Made by a program: the position numbers and the translations under genes. This document shows, piece by piece, positions 46,515-57,781 of a stretch of 64,000 bases of DNA (the first letter of the stretch is position 1; every line of letters starts with the position of its first letter). This stretch comes from Tulasnella sp. 424 (taxonomy: Eukaryota > Basidiomycota > Agaricomycetes > Cantharellales > Tulasnellaceae): positions 62,001-126,000 of the forward strand of contig WSUB01000084.1 of the NCBI GenBank assembly GCA_019633425.1, given 5' to 3'. The notes below the pieces were generated by a model. That model worked only from the letters and a program-made list of their open reading frames with translations. It was not told where the DNA came from and ran no database searches.

Positions 46515-49091
46515 GTAAGGATTTATGTGGGAGAGGATTGAGTGTTACTGTAAGAGCTGGGAGCTGAGGGGATTGAGCGGACAAGTGAATTGTATCTCTT
46601 TCGATATCCAATTTATAGTCCACATATGCGGTGCTGTCGGGATGATCCGATACTTTGATACTATGATTTCATCTCAGATAGGATAGGCAGCAGGAGCCTG
46701 CTATGGGTAAGGTCATCCGCGTCATGTGTGCGTAAAGGACTCATCGAGAATCGTGTTGTACGGAGTGGCGGACCAGATCCGGATGTTTGGTAGGCATAAA
46801 TATGTAAACAACAGACCTATGGACAGTTGGCGGAAATTATTATGGGGGTACACCTCGAGGGGAATCAACAATCCCCTGGGGACCAGAATCTGTCAATCAC
46901 CAGATCCAGAGCCCCGTCACTTACAGGAACAGCGATACGCCCTCATCATTAGATCACCATGTTTCTCGAGCAGTGTACGCTTGTCCTCGGGGGTTGTCTG
47001 GCTTCCATCAGAAACAGGGCCCTGACCAAGGCTGGATACGAATTGGCTGTCAATCCCTGGTCTTACCGAATGAGTACAATTCCTCTGCATACTCGTCCCA
47101 ACGTTTGTTCATCTAAGCCCCTCATTTGATGACGACATTTAATAACCTTAAAGAATGCCTTACGATGAGATTTGAGGCTCCAGTCTCTGTTGGCAAGTAA
47201 TAACGTGATGGGACTGTTTGCTGTCATTATAGTCCGTTCTCATCCACCCTGTAAAGATTGCAGGAAGTTACACAAGCCGTTCCGAAGGAAGCTTCCGGAT
47301 AACAGCTATCTATCATTCACGCATATATTACGTAGCTTTTTCTTCGGTGCAGCCTCCGTTTGTTTCGGGTTTTCGCACCAAACACCAAACTCCCCCTGAC
47401 CGCTACATTGTTACAAGTCAGAATCTGTGGAGAAAAACCATCGAAAAGGTAACGGAGCTCGTAGAAACAAAATATCTATGGTAGTCTAACGATTTACGAT
47501 AAAGTAACTGCAGGTCACTAAAGAAAATGGCGTTGTGCAAAAAACACTCGCCTGAAAAGGTGGCTCCTCGACTCTGCAAACGCTGTGCCCAACTAGAAAG
47601 GGCTCGGTCAATAACATCTATTTCAGGTCTAAGTAGTCCCAGGAGGGCGGACGAATAGCTTTCGACAGGAACCAAGTAATGCGATGAACTAGATACGTAC
47701 GTACATGCACCCTCGTTTTGATGTCTGCCCGCTCAAACAAGCCTCATAAAAGCCTCGTACGTGTTGGTGAATCACGTAAAGGCTTGAAATGGTGCTCGTG
47801 AGCTGGCCTGGACAGTGGATGTGCTGCGAGATCAAGACTCGGAGTTTAGGTGCGATTTCCTTTAGTGAGCAGGCGGTGTCCGCCCGACGGTTTTAGGGGA
47901 TCCGGAGATATGCGAGCTAGTTCGAATGATCATATGACCAGTCAGTCCCTCAGACCATATGGGAACAGTTAACGGCCAATGTCGCAGCATCTTTGAATTG
48001 ACGCGTCTCGTTGCGTCGCAATCTTCTCATAAGCTGTTGTAACCTTGACCATCCCTCGCGATCGTGTACCTCAGAGATTTTCATCGTCGTATCTGATGGT
48101 AAAGACGTATCCAAATCACACTTCCGCCAGGGGTACGAAGAAGGTGCGGCAATAGCGGGAGCTGCGCCCACCGTTGTTCCAATACTCGGCTGCCGATATA
48201 GTGAAAGGTATGACGTATGTGGCGACCGTAGCACATTTTGCTCATACAGAACGAGCGAGTTGAAAAGATCTCGCCGGACCTCAACTAACAGGGAAACGGC
48301 TTAGTCAAGGGCAATCCTTGGCATGTGTACTGTCCAATGATTCTGCCTGCACCGGCAATCTCGGAGGACCCCCTGGACTGTGGATACTCCGCCACGGCAA
48401 TCCCAACAGCGGATGGGGACCGGGGACGGAGTCGAGGCAGTGAGCTCCCGTGGATTGCACCCTGCCGCGCCCAGCTTATGCGAGGTTCTGTGATGTGGAA
48501 CGGGCAAGCATCGAAGGACGGCGATCTCGGGTGTTATAGATGATGGACCAACTGGGTCGAACACCACAGTGCTAGATCGAAAATGACTTCTAAAATCCGG
48601 TTCTAGATCTTGGACAATATTTAATTTTGAAATGTGGCTTGAAAATGTTAATTAACATGCACCCAATGGAAAATCAGTCGGCCCATGAACACGACCGGTC
48701 AAAAGCCGCGCTGGGCATGTCGTTCTCGAGTCTCCTATGAAAATCCCCAAGCCTCTATTCGGACGGTCAAGCTCAGACGATGCTGAAAATGTTTAGGTGC
48801 ATGCTGTCAGCTATTTGGGCCATGGAAAACCATAGGTCGAAAGGATGCGCGGTACACATGCCCATCTTATTGTGCCCATGGGCCAGGACAGGTCCGAATC
48901 CCCTGTTCGGATGCTTAGAACTCGGACAATGCATGCTCCAGGCGCGAATATACGACAAACTGATCATAATTTATCACAGGACTATTTGGCGGGAATCAAC
49001 GACCCTCGTCTACGGAATCTCCGTTATCAGTCGGCGGCGATGGCGGCGGCGGAGGTCGCTGACCCATTACGGCTTTGAGACCTTTCAACAC
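46515..49091. repeat. Rest of 4.4-kb unit 2
   Basis: Copy of 42146-44692, offset by about 4.37-4.40 kb. No gene could be supported. Its right end joins the intact family X gene. Confidence 0.45.
46612..46617 (-). promoter_or_regulatory. TATA-like box of pheromone-like gene 2
   Basis: TATAAA on the minus strand, 98-103 bp upstream of the proposed start codon at 46514. In copy 1 the same position reads TATGAA. The spacing is reasonable for a short 5' leader. Weak evidence on its own. Confidence 0.3.
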
Positions 49092-50370
49092 CTATTCGGA
49101 AATCCGCTCTGTCAGCTCGTCGAAGCGAGTATACACCAAAGCGAGTCCCACCTCGATCATGTTATCCACAATGTTGCTCGCCTCTTCTCGGACCTTCCAC
49201 CTCCTCTCCGCTTTCCCATTCGCCTTTTCCTCGAATCCCATCCCAAGTCTCTCCGCTTCCGTTTTAACGTCTCGGCTTTCCCTACCCAGTGTACTCTCCT
49301 TCTCCATCGTCTCCCAATATTGCCCTGCGTTGTTGCGCAGCTCGGGGTTTCGTTGAGCGGCGGAGTGCACGAGCGAGAATAGGCTGAGTCGGGCGTGGAT
49401 GCGTTCCAGATGGATCGCGACTGGGTGAAGGAGGGTGAAAGGTGATTGAGAAGCGGAAGAGTACGGCAGGAAGTGGAGGATAAGGGGGAGGAGGAAGAGG
49501 AACGTGTGGCGAAGGTACCAGATCTTGTCGTGCAACTAGTAGAGAAGCACCTCGAATGTTAGTCTGAGGAGGAAAAACGTAAGAGAGCGAAAAAAAGGTC
49601 TCCTCACCATCTCGGCATTCAAGCCGTTCCTTGGAATCCTCACTTCAACCGTTGCAACCGTCCACATCTCCGCAGCGAACGCTCCAATCACCGCGGCCAA
49701 CCCCCATCTCCTCCACCTCTGTTTCCCGCTTCCAGCAACTGTCATGACGGCGATTAAACCCGTCAAGCGGATGTACTCCAACGAGACCTTGGCGAGATGG
49801 ACGAGTAGGTAATCATACAAGGTGCGGCAGTGAGTGCAAGTGACGATGGCTTCGTGGCCAAACCGGATGTAGTATGTTCGAGTGTCGAATGATTGAAGAC
49901 GATTGAGGAGGTTCGTTAGGTGGGGCGGAAGGAATTCGGCGCCTGTTCAAGAGGTGACGAGGGCCGTGCAAAGTTGAGTGGAGCAACGAGAGTGGGTTGG
50001 AGGCGAGTTACTTACCGGATTGCGCCATTAAAACAGCGCTCAATTGTGATGCGACAGCTGTAACTGGTACTTTCAACGCAGTGAATAGGTTTGTTGGTGG
50101 ATTGAAAAGGACTTCGAATGCGACGACGAATTCGTGGACGATCAAACACCAGAAGATGAAGCGCAGGTTCGTTGTCGATGGACCTGCGGCTTCTCCCACG
50201 GATTGTGGGTGCGAGTTGGCGGCGGGTGGTGTCGAGGATGAAGTGTTTGGCGGTTGTTCTTGCATTAATGGATTCGGTGGAGGTTCTTGTCGCTTTGCAT
50301 TCCACTTGAGAAAGTTTTGAAACAAGATTGGACCAAGGATTATGAGTGCAGTTGTAAGTAGCGACGACAT
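49092..50370 (-). CDS. Multi-pass membrane protein, family X, copy 3, 377 aa, intact
   Basis: Three exons close in frame: 50370-50016, 49942-49608 and 49535-49092 (1134 nt). MSSLLTTALIILGPILFQ starts with a membrane segment. A Pro/Ser-rich loop follows (MQEQPPNTSSSTPP), then a second hydrophobic stretch (FIFWCLIVHEFVVAF), RTYYIRFGHEAIVTCTHCRT, YIRLTGLIAVMTVAG, GLAAVIGAFAAEMWTVATVE, KIWYLRHTFLFLLPLILHF, and a long charged, probably coiled C-terminal part ending TRFDELTERISE. I do not recognise a named family; the layout suggests an organelle or endomembrane protein. The third exon begins after CTACTAG: read without splicing this gives a stop codon, but copies 1 and 2 have CTACCAG in the same place, so it is an acceptor, not a nonsense mutation. 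A CTAAC branch point lies about 20 nt upstream. Confidence 0.75.
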
Positions 50371-50971
50371 TGGAGAGAAACCAGTAGAGATGGGTATAAG
50401 AGCCCCGATGAAGGGGGAGGGTACAGAGTACAGTCCGAAGGGGGGTTGAAGGTGGTGGTGCTGAAGCTACGTCGACAATCAACACGCGAGCTGGGGACAA
50501 AGAGGACCCTGCAGCCAAATATTTGTCCGCTGTCGTCATTCGAGACAACGCCACAGGTCAGGACTGGGTGCGCAAGGAATCCCCAAGCAGGCAAAGGCAA
50601 CTCGGATTCATGGATGCTCAGTAAATAATACTATAAGGGAGCTCATCTGTGGATTGGTGAATGTATCTGTGAAAGATCATCAGTAAATGCTGTGGGTCTC
50701 GGTGATTTGGCAAAGTCGATTCTCCAGCTGAATACAGAGCTAGCTCGGGATGCATTGTAGCAGCATACTCCATTCATGACTCGCTCTATCATGTGGGTGA
50801 TTGCAGTATTTCATCTTTTGTATCCGTCCAGCCAATCGTAACTGGGCGCCAATCCCATGTGCTTACATAATGGATTGTTTGTGCGATCAGTCGAGAGTGG
50901 GATGGATCCAAATTCGTTCCACTTCTTTTTTGCTGATCCCGTGCACCTCCTCTTCTTGTTGATCTAATCTG
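50371..50971. other. Divergent intergenic region before the aminopeptidase gene
   Basis: 50371-50560 still matches the upstream part of family X copies 1 and 2 (the stretch before their start codons), so the repeat ends near 50560. The remaining 400 bp are unique and should hold the divergent promoters of family X copy 3 and the aminopeptidase. No TATA box was identified with confidence. Confidence 0.4.
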
Positions 50972-53900
50972 ATGATTGCACGTTTATCTTTATCAACCTC
51001 CACTCGCTCTTTGACTCAATCCACCATCTGCTCTCTCGCAGTCGGCCGGAGCCTTACCACATCTACCACTCGCTCCTCATCCCATCGCGTGCACTCGACC
51101 TGCTTCGCCTCACGCGGTCAACCTTCTGCTACCACAAGTCACCCACTAAAGTCCCGGGACTTGTCTTCAAGGAGGACTTTCACTTCCACGCCCTCAACCC
51201 GTTTTGCACCCACTCGCTCGAAATTTGGGCAATACCACGAAATGGGAGACGATTCTGCCACCGCTGCTTCCAAAGTCAACACGACGGAGAGGCTGAATGC
51301 GTTGAGAGAGTTGATGAGCCGTTCTGAATACAATGTCGACGCTTAGTACGTGTTTTCTTACACGATTGCCTTGCACTATGAGTGGCCCAACTGATGCCAG
51401 AGGGCGTAGCGTTATCCCGTCTGAAGATCAACGTATGCAAAAGTGAATTGCTCTCCAGAAAACACAACTAACTTGTCTACCCTTTGCCCACTGCGTATCA
51501 AGACTCTAGCGAATACCTGGCCGACTGCGACGCTCGTCGAGCATTCATATCTGGCTTTACTGGCTCTGCAGGTTCGTGCACTCTCCGGAGCCCTTAGGTC
51601 AGTGGCTAAACTTACAACTCTCCCTCCCCGCAGGATGCGCCGTCATCACCAAGAACGACGCATACATGTTCACCGACGGCCGATACTTCCTTCAAGCCGC
51701 CGAACAGATGGATTCGAATTGGACATTGATGAAGCAGGGCTTACCAGGTCTTGATCGTCGATGTCATGATTAGTCGTGCATTCGCTAAACACGAGTCTGG
51801 TCATTGGGTCTTTTTTTAAACAGACGTCCCGACCTGGCAAGATTTCCTTCACAAGGTACTGTCCGGGGAACAATACCCTTTCCGAGCGAAGCACCATACT
51901 CACCAACGCCGCCCAACTCCACTAGAACCTCCCAAACAACTCCCGCATCGGGATCGACCCCCAACTCATCCTCGCAGCAGACGCCAAAACCATCAAAGAC
52001 CAACTCTCACCCAAATCCTCCCAACTCGTCTCTTTACCCACCAACCTCGTCGACCTCGTCTGGGCCTCAAACCGACCTTCGCGTCCCGAGAACCCAGTCT
52101 TCCACTTACCCGTCAAATACGCCGGGCAATCATCCGAAAATAAGATCGCCGGGATCCGTAAAGAGCTGAAGGAAAAGCATAAAGAGGCTGAGGCGCTCGT
52201 GGTTAACATGTTGGACGAAGTGGCGTGGTTGTTTAATTTGAGAGGGAGCGATATCGCGTTTAATCCAGGTGGGAGGGAATATATGGTTGGGACCAATGAA
52301 CACCATTGGAAACTGACCTCGCATGTCCTCTACCCTACGAAAAGTCTTCTTCGCGTACGCGGTGATAACCCACGCCAAATCAACCCTGTACATCCGCCCA
52401 TCCCAACTCACCAGTTCAGCCGTCTCGGAGCTCCTCTCCACCTCGCACCTCCCGCCAGACGTCGAGATTCGTCCGTACGACTCGATCTTTGAAGACCTCC
52501 AGAAACTCTCTGCGGGGCTCAAGCCTCAGGGCAAGAAAGTCTTGATCAGCAACAAGGCGTCGTTGGCTGTGGAGGATGCGTTGTTGAGCGGTGCTGGTGC
52601 TGGGAAGGAAGGTGAGAAGGAAGGGGGTGTCGTCCAGGTCGTTAGGAGCCCCGTTACGGATGCGAAGGCGATTAAGAATGAGGTGGAGGTGAATGGGTTT
52701 AGGCAGTGTCATTTGAGAGATGGTGCTGCGTTGGTGAGTTCACGCCCCCCAAGTCTTGCGAGAACCGGGGGAAGTTGACGTTCTGAGTTCGTTTCCAGGC
52801 TCGATACTTTGCTTGGCTTGAAGAGCAATTGGAAAAAGGAATCGAGCTGACCGAGAGCTCCGCTGCTGATCAGTTGGAAGCGTACCGCTCGTACGTCCAT
52901 TTTAACTCTTCACCTTGTCTCGTCACGGAGGACTAACTAAAAAGGACCGTTCCGGTTGTTTTTCTTTTTTATACAGAGAAAACGAACTGTTCAAAGGCCT
53001 TTCATTCGACACCATCTCTTCGACCGGGCCGAACTGCGGTATGTCTCGTAGTCGAAGCGCCACCGTCGTCCCCCATCCCACCAACTGTTGAGCTAAAATG
53101 TATTCCTGGCTCCTATTTTCGATAGCTATTATCCATTACAAACCTGACCCGAAGACAAGTGCTGTTATCAAGAAAGACCAGGTAAGCCTTCCCATCAAGC
53201 TCGTTAAGAGGTTTCCGAGTTGATGGACGTGGGTTTATCGTAACAGATGTACTTGTGCGACTCGGGCGCACAGTACCTCGACGGAACGACGGACACGACT
53301 CGTACTTGGGTGAGGAAAACTACGCGTCCGGAAATAACAGTCCGATAAGGGGATCCTAAAAAAGCTGACTCCTTTGGGGGCTTCGTGGACGCGATTATGT
53401 ATTTTTCCTCAATAGCATTTCGGCGAACCTACAGCAGAGGAGAAACGAGCGTTCACTAGGGTGCTGCAAGGTCACATCGCTATTGATACCGCGGTTGTTC
53501 CCAACGGGACGACTGGTGAGTTGGAATATTTTGCGCCGTGCCAGCTCATGCGACGACTGCGTGGTTTTTGGTACTGAAAATACTCTGCCCTGCCTTTTTT
53601 GCTTAGGTTACGTCATGTGAGGATGGAAGAGCTTTCGGCGAATCATATATATACTGATCGCTCGATTATCTTTGCTCTCATCCTCATTCTTTTCAGTGAT
53701 TCGTTTGCCCGTCGGGCATTGTGGCAAGACGGTTTAGGCACGTCTCTTTCTTTTTGGATCGAAGCACATTTGGGTAAGGCACCAGGACTGAAAATGGCAT
53801 TCTTTCTTTTTTTAACCAGATTATCGACATGGAACTGGTCACGGTGTCGGCCACTTCCTCAACGTCCACGAAGGCCCGCAAGGAATCGGTATGCGCCCGA

Positions 53901-54310
53901 CGTTGAATGAGACGCCGTTGAAGAAAGGAATGACCGTTTCAAATGGTAAGCACCCATCACTGTCCCGGCGTCATTTTGGTGACTTATATTTTTACCCTCG
54001 GACAGAACCCGGGTACTACGCCGACGGCCGCTTCGGCATCCGAATCGAAGATATCGTCATCGTCCAAGAAGCCTCAACGCCCAACAACTTTGGCGATAAA
54101 GGTTACTTGCGCTTTGAGCACGTCACCATGAGCCCCAAGCAAACGAAGCTCGTCGATGCGAGTTTGCTGGCTCCTTGGGAGGTGAAGTGGTTGGACGACT
54201 ACCATAAAGAGGTTTTGGAGAAGGTTAAGCCCATTTTGGAAGGGTTCAAAGATGAGAGGGCTGTGAAGTGGCTGGAGAGGGAGTGTCGGCCTTTGAAGGT
54301 GGCGGCGTAA
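50972..54310 (+). CDS. Xaa-Pro aminopeptidase (aminopeptidase P, M24B)
   Basis: Metallopeptidase that removes N-terminal residues preceding proline. Many short introns. An Arg/Ser-rich leader ([16 protein letters not shown]...) looks like a mitochondrial presequence; a second in-frame Met at 51242 ([11 protein letters not shown]) lies just before the conserved part ([29 protein letters not shown] after splicing, given here as two adjoining blocks) and could give a cytosolic form. Then [18 protein letters not shown], the creatinase-like domains, and the catalytic domain with [18 protein letters not shown] (two metal Asp), [17 protein letters not shown] (His), EPGYY (Glu) and RIEDIV (Glu). All five ligands are present. 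The intron after WQDGL uses a GC donor (GCACGT) if the family spacing WQDGL-DYRHG is kept. The stop is at 54308. Single-copy and intact, bounding the duplicated cluster on its right. Confidence 0.92.
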
Positions 54311-54582
54311 CTGCATGAGAAAGCGGATGCAAAGCGCGGGATGTTTTGTGTTTTTAACAGCGGCATGGAAAGGGAGAGATGGATTGGGTGCGTTACAGGA
54401 TGAAATGGATGTTTTTTGCGGCGATAGAGGGCACACGTGATGAGCGAGAAACCGGTACCGAGCCTTAGTGGCGACTTTGAACAAAAAACCCAACCGAAGC
54501 CTTATATAGTCCGCATTTGCCAAAACCCGTTCGACTCGTTTTCCCCCTTTTCCTAATCACCTGCATGGAGACGCCAGCAGTA

Positions 54583-56681
54583 ATGTCGACTCTCAGCGAG
54601 TGGATGTTGGGGCTGCACATGCGTTCCAGCAGCCCGACAACGGCCAAAGCCTTCGTTATGGCGCTGTCCCTCGCAGCTATCTATAAACTCGCAGGTCACG
54701 TGTTGCGGGAATACATCATCATACCGAAAACCACCATCCTAAAGGACATAGACTCGCTGCATACACCGAGGAGGGATGGGAAGATTCCCGGCAGAGTCGT
54801 TGTTTGTGGTGGAAGGTGAGAGGGGCCCGGTTTCGGTCGCTCGAATCCTGGACGGTCATTTCACCATCCTCGTTCTCGAATAGCATCGCCGGCCTTCTCG
54901 CTGCCGCGGTTTGCGCAGACCATTTCGAGTCTGTGACGATTATTGAAGCAGAAGCATGGGCTAACGAGCGAGGAACGGAACTTCCCAAGATCGAAGAGCG
55001 AGTTCATCGCGCCACTCCGAACGGACATCAAACCGTCACGGCTCCGAGAACAAGGGTGATGCAGTATTATTTTTCGAACTGTTAGCCTTTTACTCCATTT
55101 CTATTCAGTTACGAGGAAACTTTACTGACGGCACGGTTGCGTTTGCTAGTCTTCCAACCCCCAGTGTACACGGCGTTCACTCGACTCTTTCCCCAGCTTA
55201 CCCGTATACTCGACGAGCTGAATCTCGGACACGTGGTACGGAGTGCTAAAGTTAGAGTCTGCTTTGGAGGATTGAATCTGGAAGACCCTTACCCGGAAGA
55301 GTCGAGTGCTGCGAACACGGCTTGCCTAACTCGCGAAGCGACCGAAGTTCTCTTACGAAAGGCGGTCAAGGAGAGTCGCCCCAATGTAACTTTCAGAACG
55401 GGAACCGTCAGTGGATTTTTGAGGGAAGGAGATAGCTTGAAAGGAGTTACTGCGAGAGTCAATGGTGCTGAGGAGCCCGTGGAGGCGAGCTTTGTGATCG
55501 GTGAGTCGCTCAGATCTCCCATGGGCCAGCATCCAGATTTGAATCGATTTACTACAGACGCTGCAGGACCCGGTCAGATGTCCTACTCAAAGTGGCTTCG
55601 CAATGCAGGGGTTTCAGTTCCCTCTCACATCCATCAGCAATACGACGCCCTCCTCAGATACACTGCCACAGTTTGGACGATTCCACCTCACTTGCACTCA
55701 AAGTGGCCAGCTCCGTGGGGGTTCAAATCCGGGTTGATCTACACCATGAGCCCCGACGCGGAGACCGGAGACCCGAAAGCTCTGGGATTCTGTGTGGCAG
55801 AGAACAACCAAAGTACGAGACATCCTTTCTTCCGTCGCTTAATGTCATTTGTTTTTAACTGGGAAATCCTTGCGGTAGTGCACATTATGTACGGAGGCGC
55901 TTCCATCCCTAACTTACCCCACTCTGTGTCCGAGCTTCGAGCATACGCGAACGATCTCCACGGAGTCAAGAGCATACCCGACTGGGTATGGCGGCTATTT
56001 GACTTTATGGAGGAACATGAGGAGGAGTGTAAACCGTTTTGGGCCGACTCCCGTATCCCGCCTCTGAGTTGGGTTCAATGGCACAAGATCGCCAATGACG
56101 GAGCATTGCCGAGGAATTGGATCGCCGTTGGTGACGCAACTATGACGTTGAACCCTCTATATGGCCACGGTATATACAAGGCCTGCGTCGATGCTACCAC
56201 CTTGAATGCAGTGCTACACTCCATACCCGCATCCTCTCCCAAGCAGCCGAATCTGCCCGCCTTGTTCTATAAGAAAGCGACTCCTCGGATTAGTTCGCTT
56301 TGGTGAGCTCGCAAATTCCCACTTGTATAATTTCCTCTTGAGTCACTTACATGGGGCCTTTGCTCGTTTGAACAGGGATGGCGGCCGAGCCAATGACTAT
56401 GGATGGCCGAACACAATTCCGATTGCAGGCGAAGAGCTATCCCACAACAGCTGGATGCGCAAGTACGTTCGATCATGCATGATACTTGCTCAAAATGTAC
56501 GTTCCTTTTGTGTCGTTCCCTCTTCGCGAGCTCAGCCCTGACAACTGGGTTGGAATGAATCCAGGATCCCGAGCTTCGTTCGATCTGGTGGCATGTGGCG
56601 ATGCTGCTTTCACCTGGGACGGATCTCTTCGCACCTTGGATCTTGTTCAAGGTAGCAAGATATCACATGATTGGTTGGTGA
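54583..56681 (+). CDS. FAD-dependent monooxygenase-like protein, copy D
   Basis: First of three plus-strand paralogues, clearly a different subgroup from A-C. MSTLSEWMLGLHMRS, a hydrophobic stretch (LAAIYKLAGHVL), REYIIIPKTTILKDID, VVVCGG-S-IAGLLAAAV across the first intron, VTIIEAEAWANERG, QPPVYTAFTRLFPQL, GLNLEDPYPEE, REATEVLLRKAVKESRPN, MSYSKWLRNAGVSVP, NWIAVGDATMTLNPLYGHG (FAD motif), ANDYGWPNTIPIAGEEL, and the last exon PELRSIWWHVAMLLSPGTD ending GW with stop at 56679-56681. The start at 54583 matches the paralogues; an earlier in-frame Met (54517) is not conserved. Introns and phases equal those of copies E and F. Substrate unknown. Confidence 0.82.
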
Positions 56682-57230
56682 GAGCGAAAATGAAAGGGGG
56701 TTAGATCCGCACTGTTCGAGGAACCCTCTAGTCTGGCGCGGGGCACCGGTGGGCGCTGAATGTAGTCTGCGTGCCTTTTTGACGAAGAAATGTACATTAA
56801 TGAGTTCAAGTCTAAATATTTGCAAGCTTAAGGCTAGGTCTAGGGAATTGCCTGATTAATTTTGTTGGTTTGAGGGCTCGGTTTATCCTTAGCTCGGTGG
56901 GAGCGGGTAGAGGAATCGGAGCCACAGCCTGAGACAGCGCCTCTCAACCTGACACGGTCGATCACGGGTACGATTGCCTTTCGAAGTATCATTCGGACAA
57001 TTTTACAGCCGAAGAGAGACGAGCTAGCACGAGGGGCTGCAATCTATCATAGGTTCTTAGTGGGCGCTTTGGTGGCGTGTCCGCGAAGGCCGGAACAAAT
57101 ACGCTTCTATACCAAACACACCGGGTCAGGGTCGCGACCTGGGTACCAAGACGAGTCCCCTCCTCACCGCTGTTCAGAACCAGTTCGAATTCGGTTCGGC
57201 TCTTTTTTTTCAGCTACCCCGGCCCCGCCA
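56682..57230. repeat. Intergenic repeat after FAD copy D (first copy)
   Basis: About 56830-57240 is repeated at about 57390-57790 (shared 'gacgaagaaatgta', 'cttagctcg(g/a)tggga', 'tcgatcacgggtacgattgc'). It includes the region just upstream of the FAD start codons, so it carries promoter sequence. No gene. Confidence 0.55.
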
Positions 57231-57341
57231 ATGTCAAAGCTCAGTGAGTGGGTCTCTGAGCTGCACCCCAATGGCCCGGCAGCGGCCAAGACTGTTCAAG
57301 AAACCCTGAAGGGTTGTGCGGGGGTCTGCATGTCGTTTTAA
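57231..57341 (+). pseudogene. Truncated FAD monooxygenase 5' end
   Basis: Reads MSKLSEWVSELHPNGPAAAK, identical in design to the start of copy E at 57782, then departs after about 21 codons (TVQETLKG...) and stops at 57341. The sequence right after the break matches the 3' flank of copy D, so the body of a gene copy was lost between its first codons and its 3' flank. Confidence 0.8.
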
Positions 57342-57781
57342 CGAAGAAATGTATATCGAAAACCTCGCGTGTAGATAGTGAGGATATTGTTTGATTTATT
57401 TTTTTATTCTGTGGGACTTGGTTTAATCTTAGCTCGATGGGACCCGGTAGAGGAATTGGAGCCAGAGACGGTGTCCATCAACCTGACTCGGTCGATCACG
57501 GGTACGATTGCTATTGAAAAATATCATTCCGAAGATTTTTTACGGCCACAGAGAGACGAGCTTACAAGAGGTGCTGCAATCTATCGAGTTGCGCAATAGT
57601 TTCGCAGCGGGCGCTTTGTGGCGTGTGCGAAGGGCGGAATAAATATGGTTTAATTTACACTCGGTCAGGGTCAGTGCCGTGCCTTGGACAACAGGACAAG
57701 CCCCCTCCTAAACACGTTCCAAAAACAGTTCGGTTCGGTTCGGCTCTTTCGTCCTACCACCCCCTCCCGCCGGCACTGCCA
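57342..57781. repeat. Intergenic repeat before FAD copy E (second copy)
   Basis: Copy of 56750-57230, including the proximal promoter. No gene recognised. Confidence 0.55.

Larger units (their letters stand above)
40289..50560. repeat. 4.4-kb tandem repeat: family X plus pheromone-like gene
   Basis: Unit 1 is about 40289-44690, unit 2 about 44693-49090, and a partial third (family X only) 49092-50560. Offsets between matching features are 4369-4405 bp, the spread being due to small indels. Confidence 0.8.

Noticed and set aside
49530..49540. Premature TAG stop in family X copy 3
   Set aside because: Copies 1 and 2 have CAG at the same place, and starting the last exon directly after TAG closes the frame exactly; it is a splice acceptor.
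39400..50560. STE3-type pheromone receptor expected near the pheromone-like genes
   Set aside because: I looked for seven-helix frames with receptor-like motifs on both strands; the only multi-pass protein (family X) lacks them and has a charged, coiled C-terminus.
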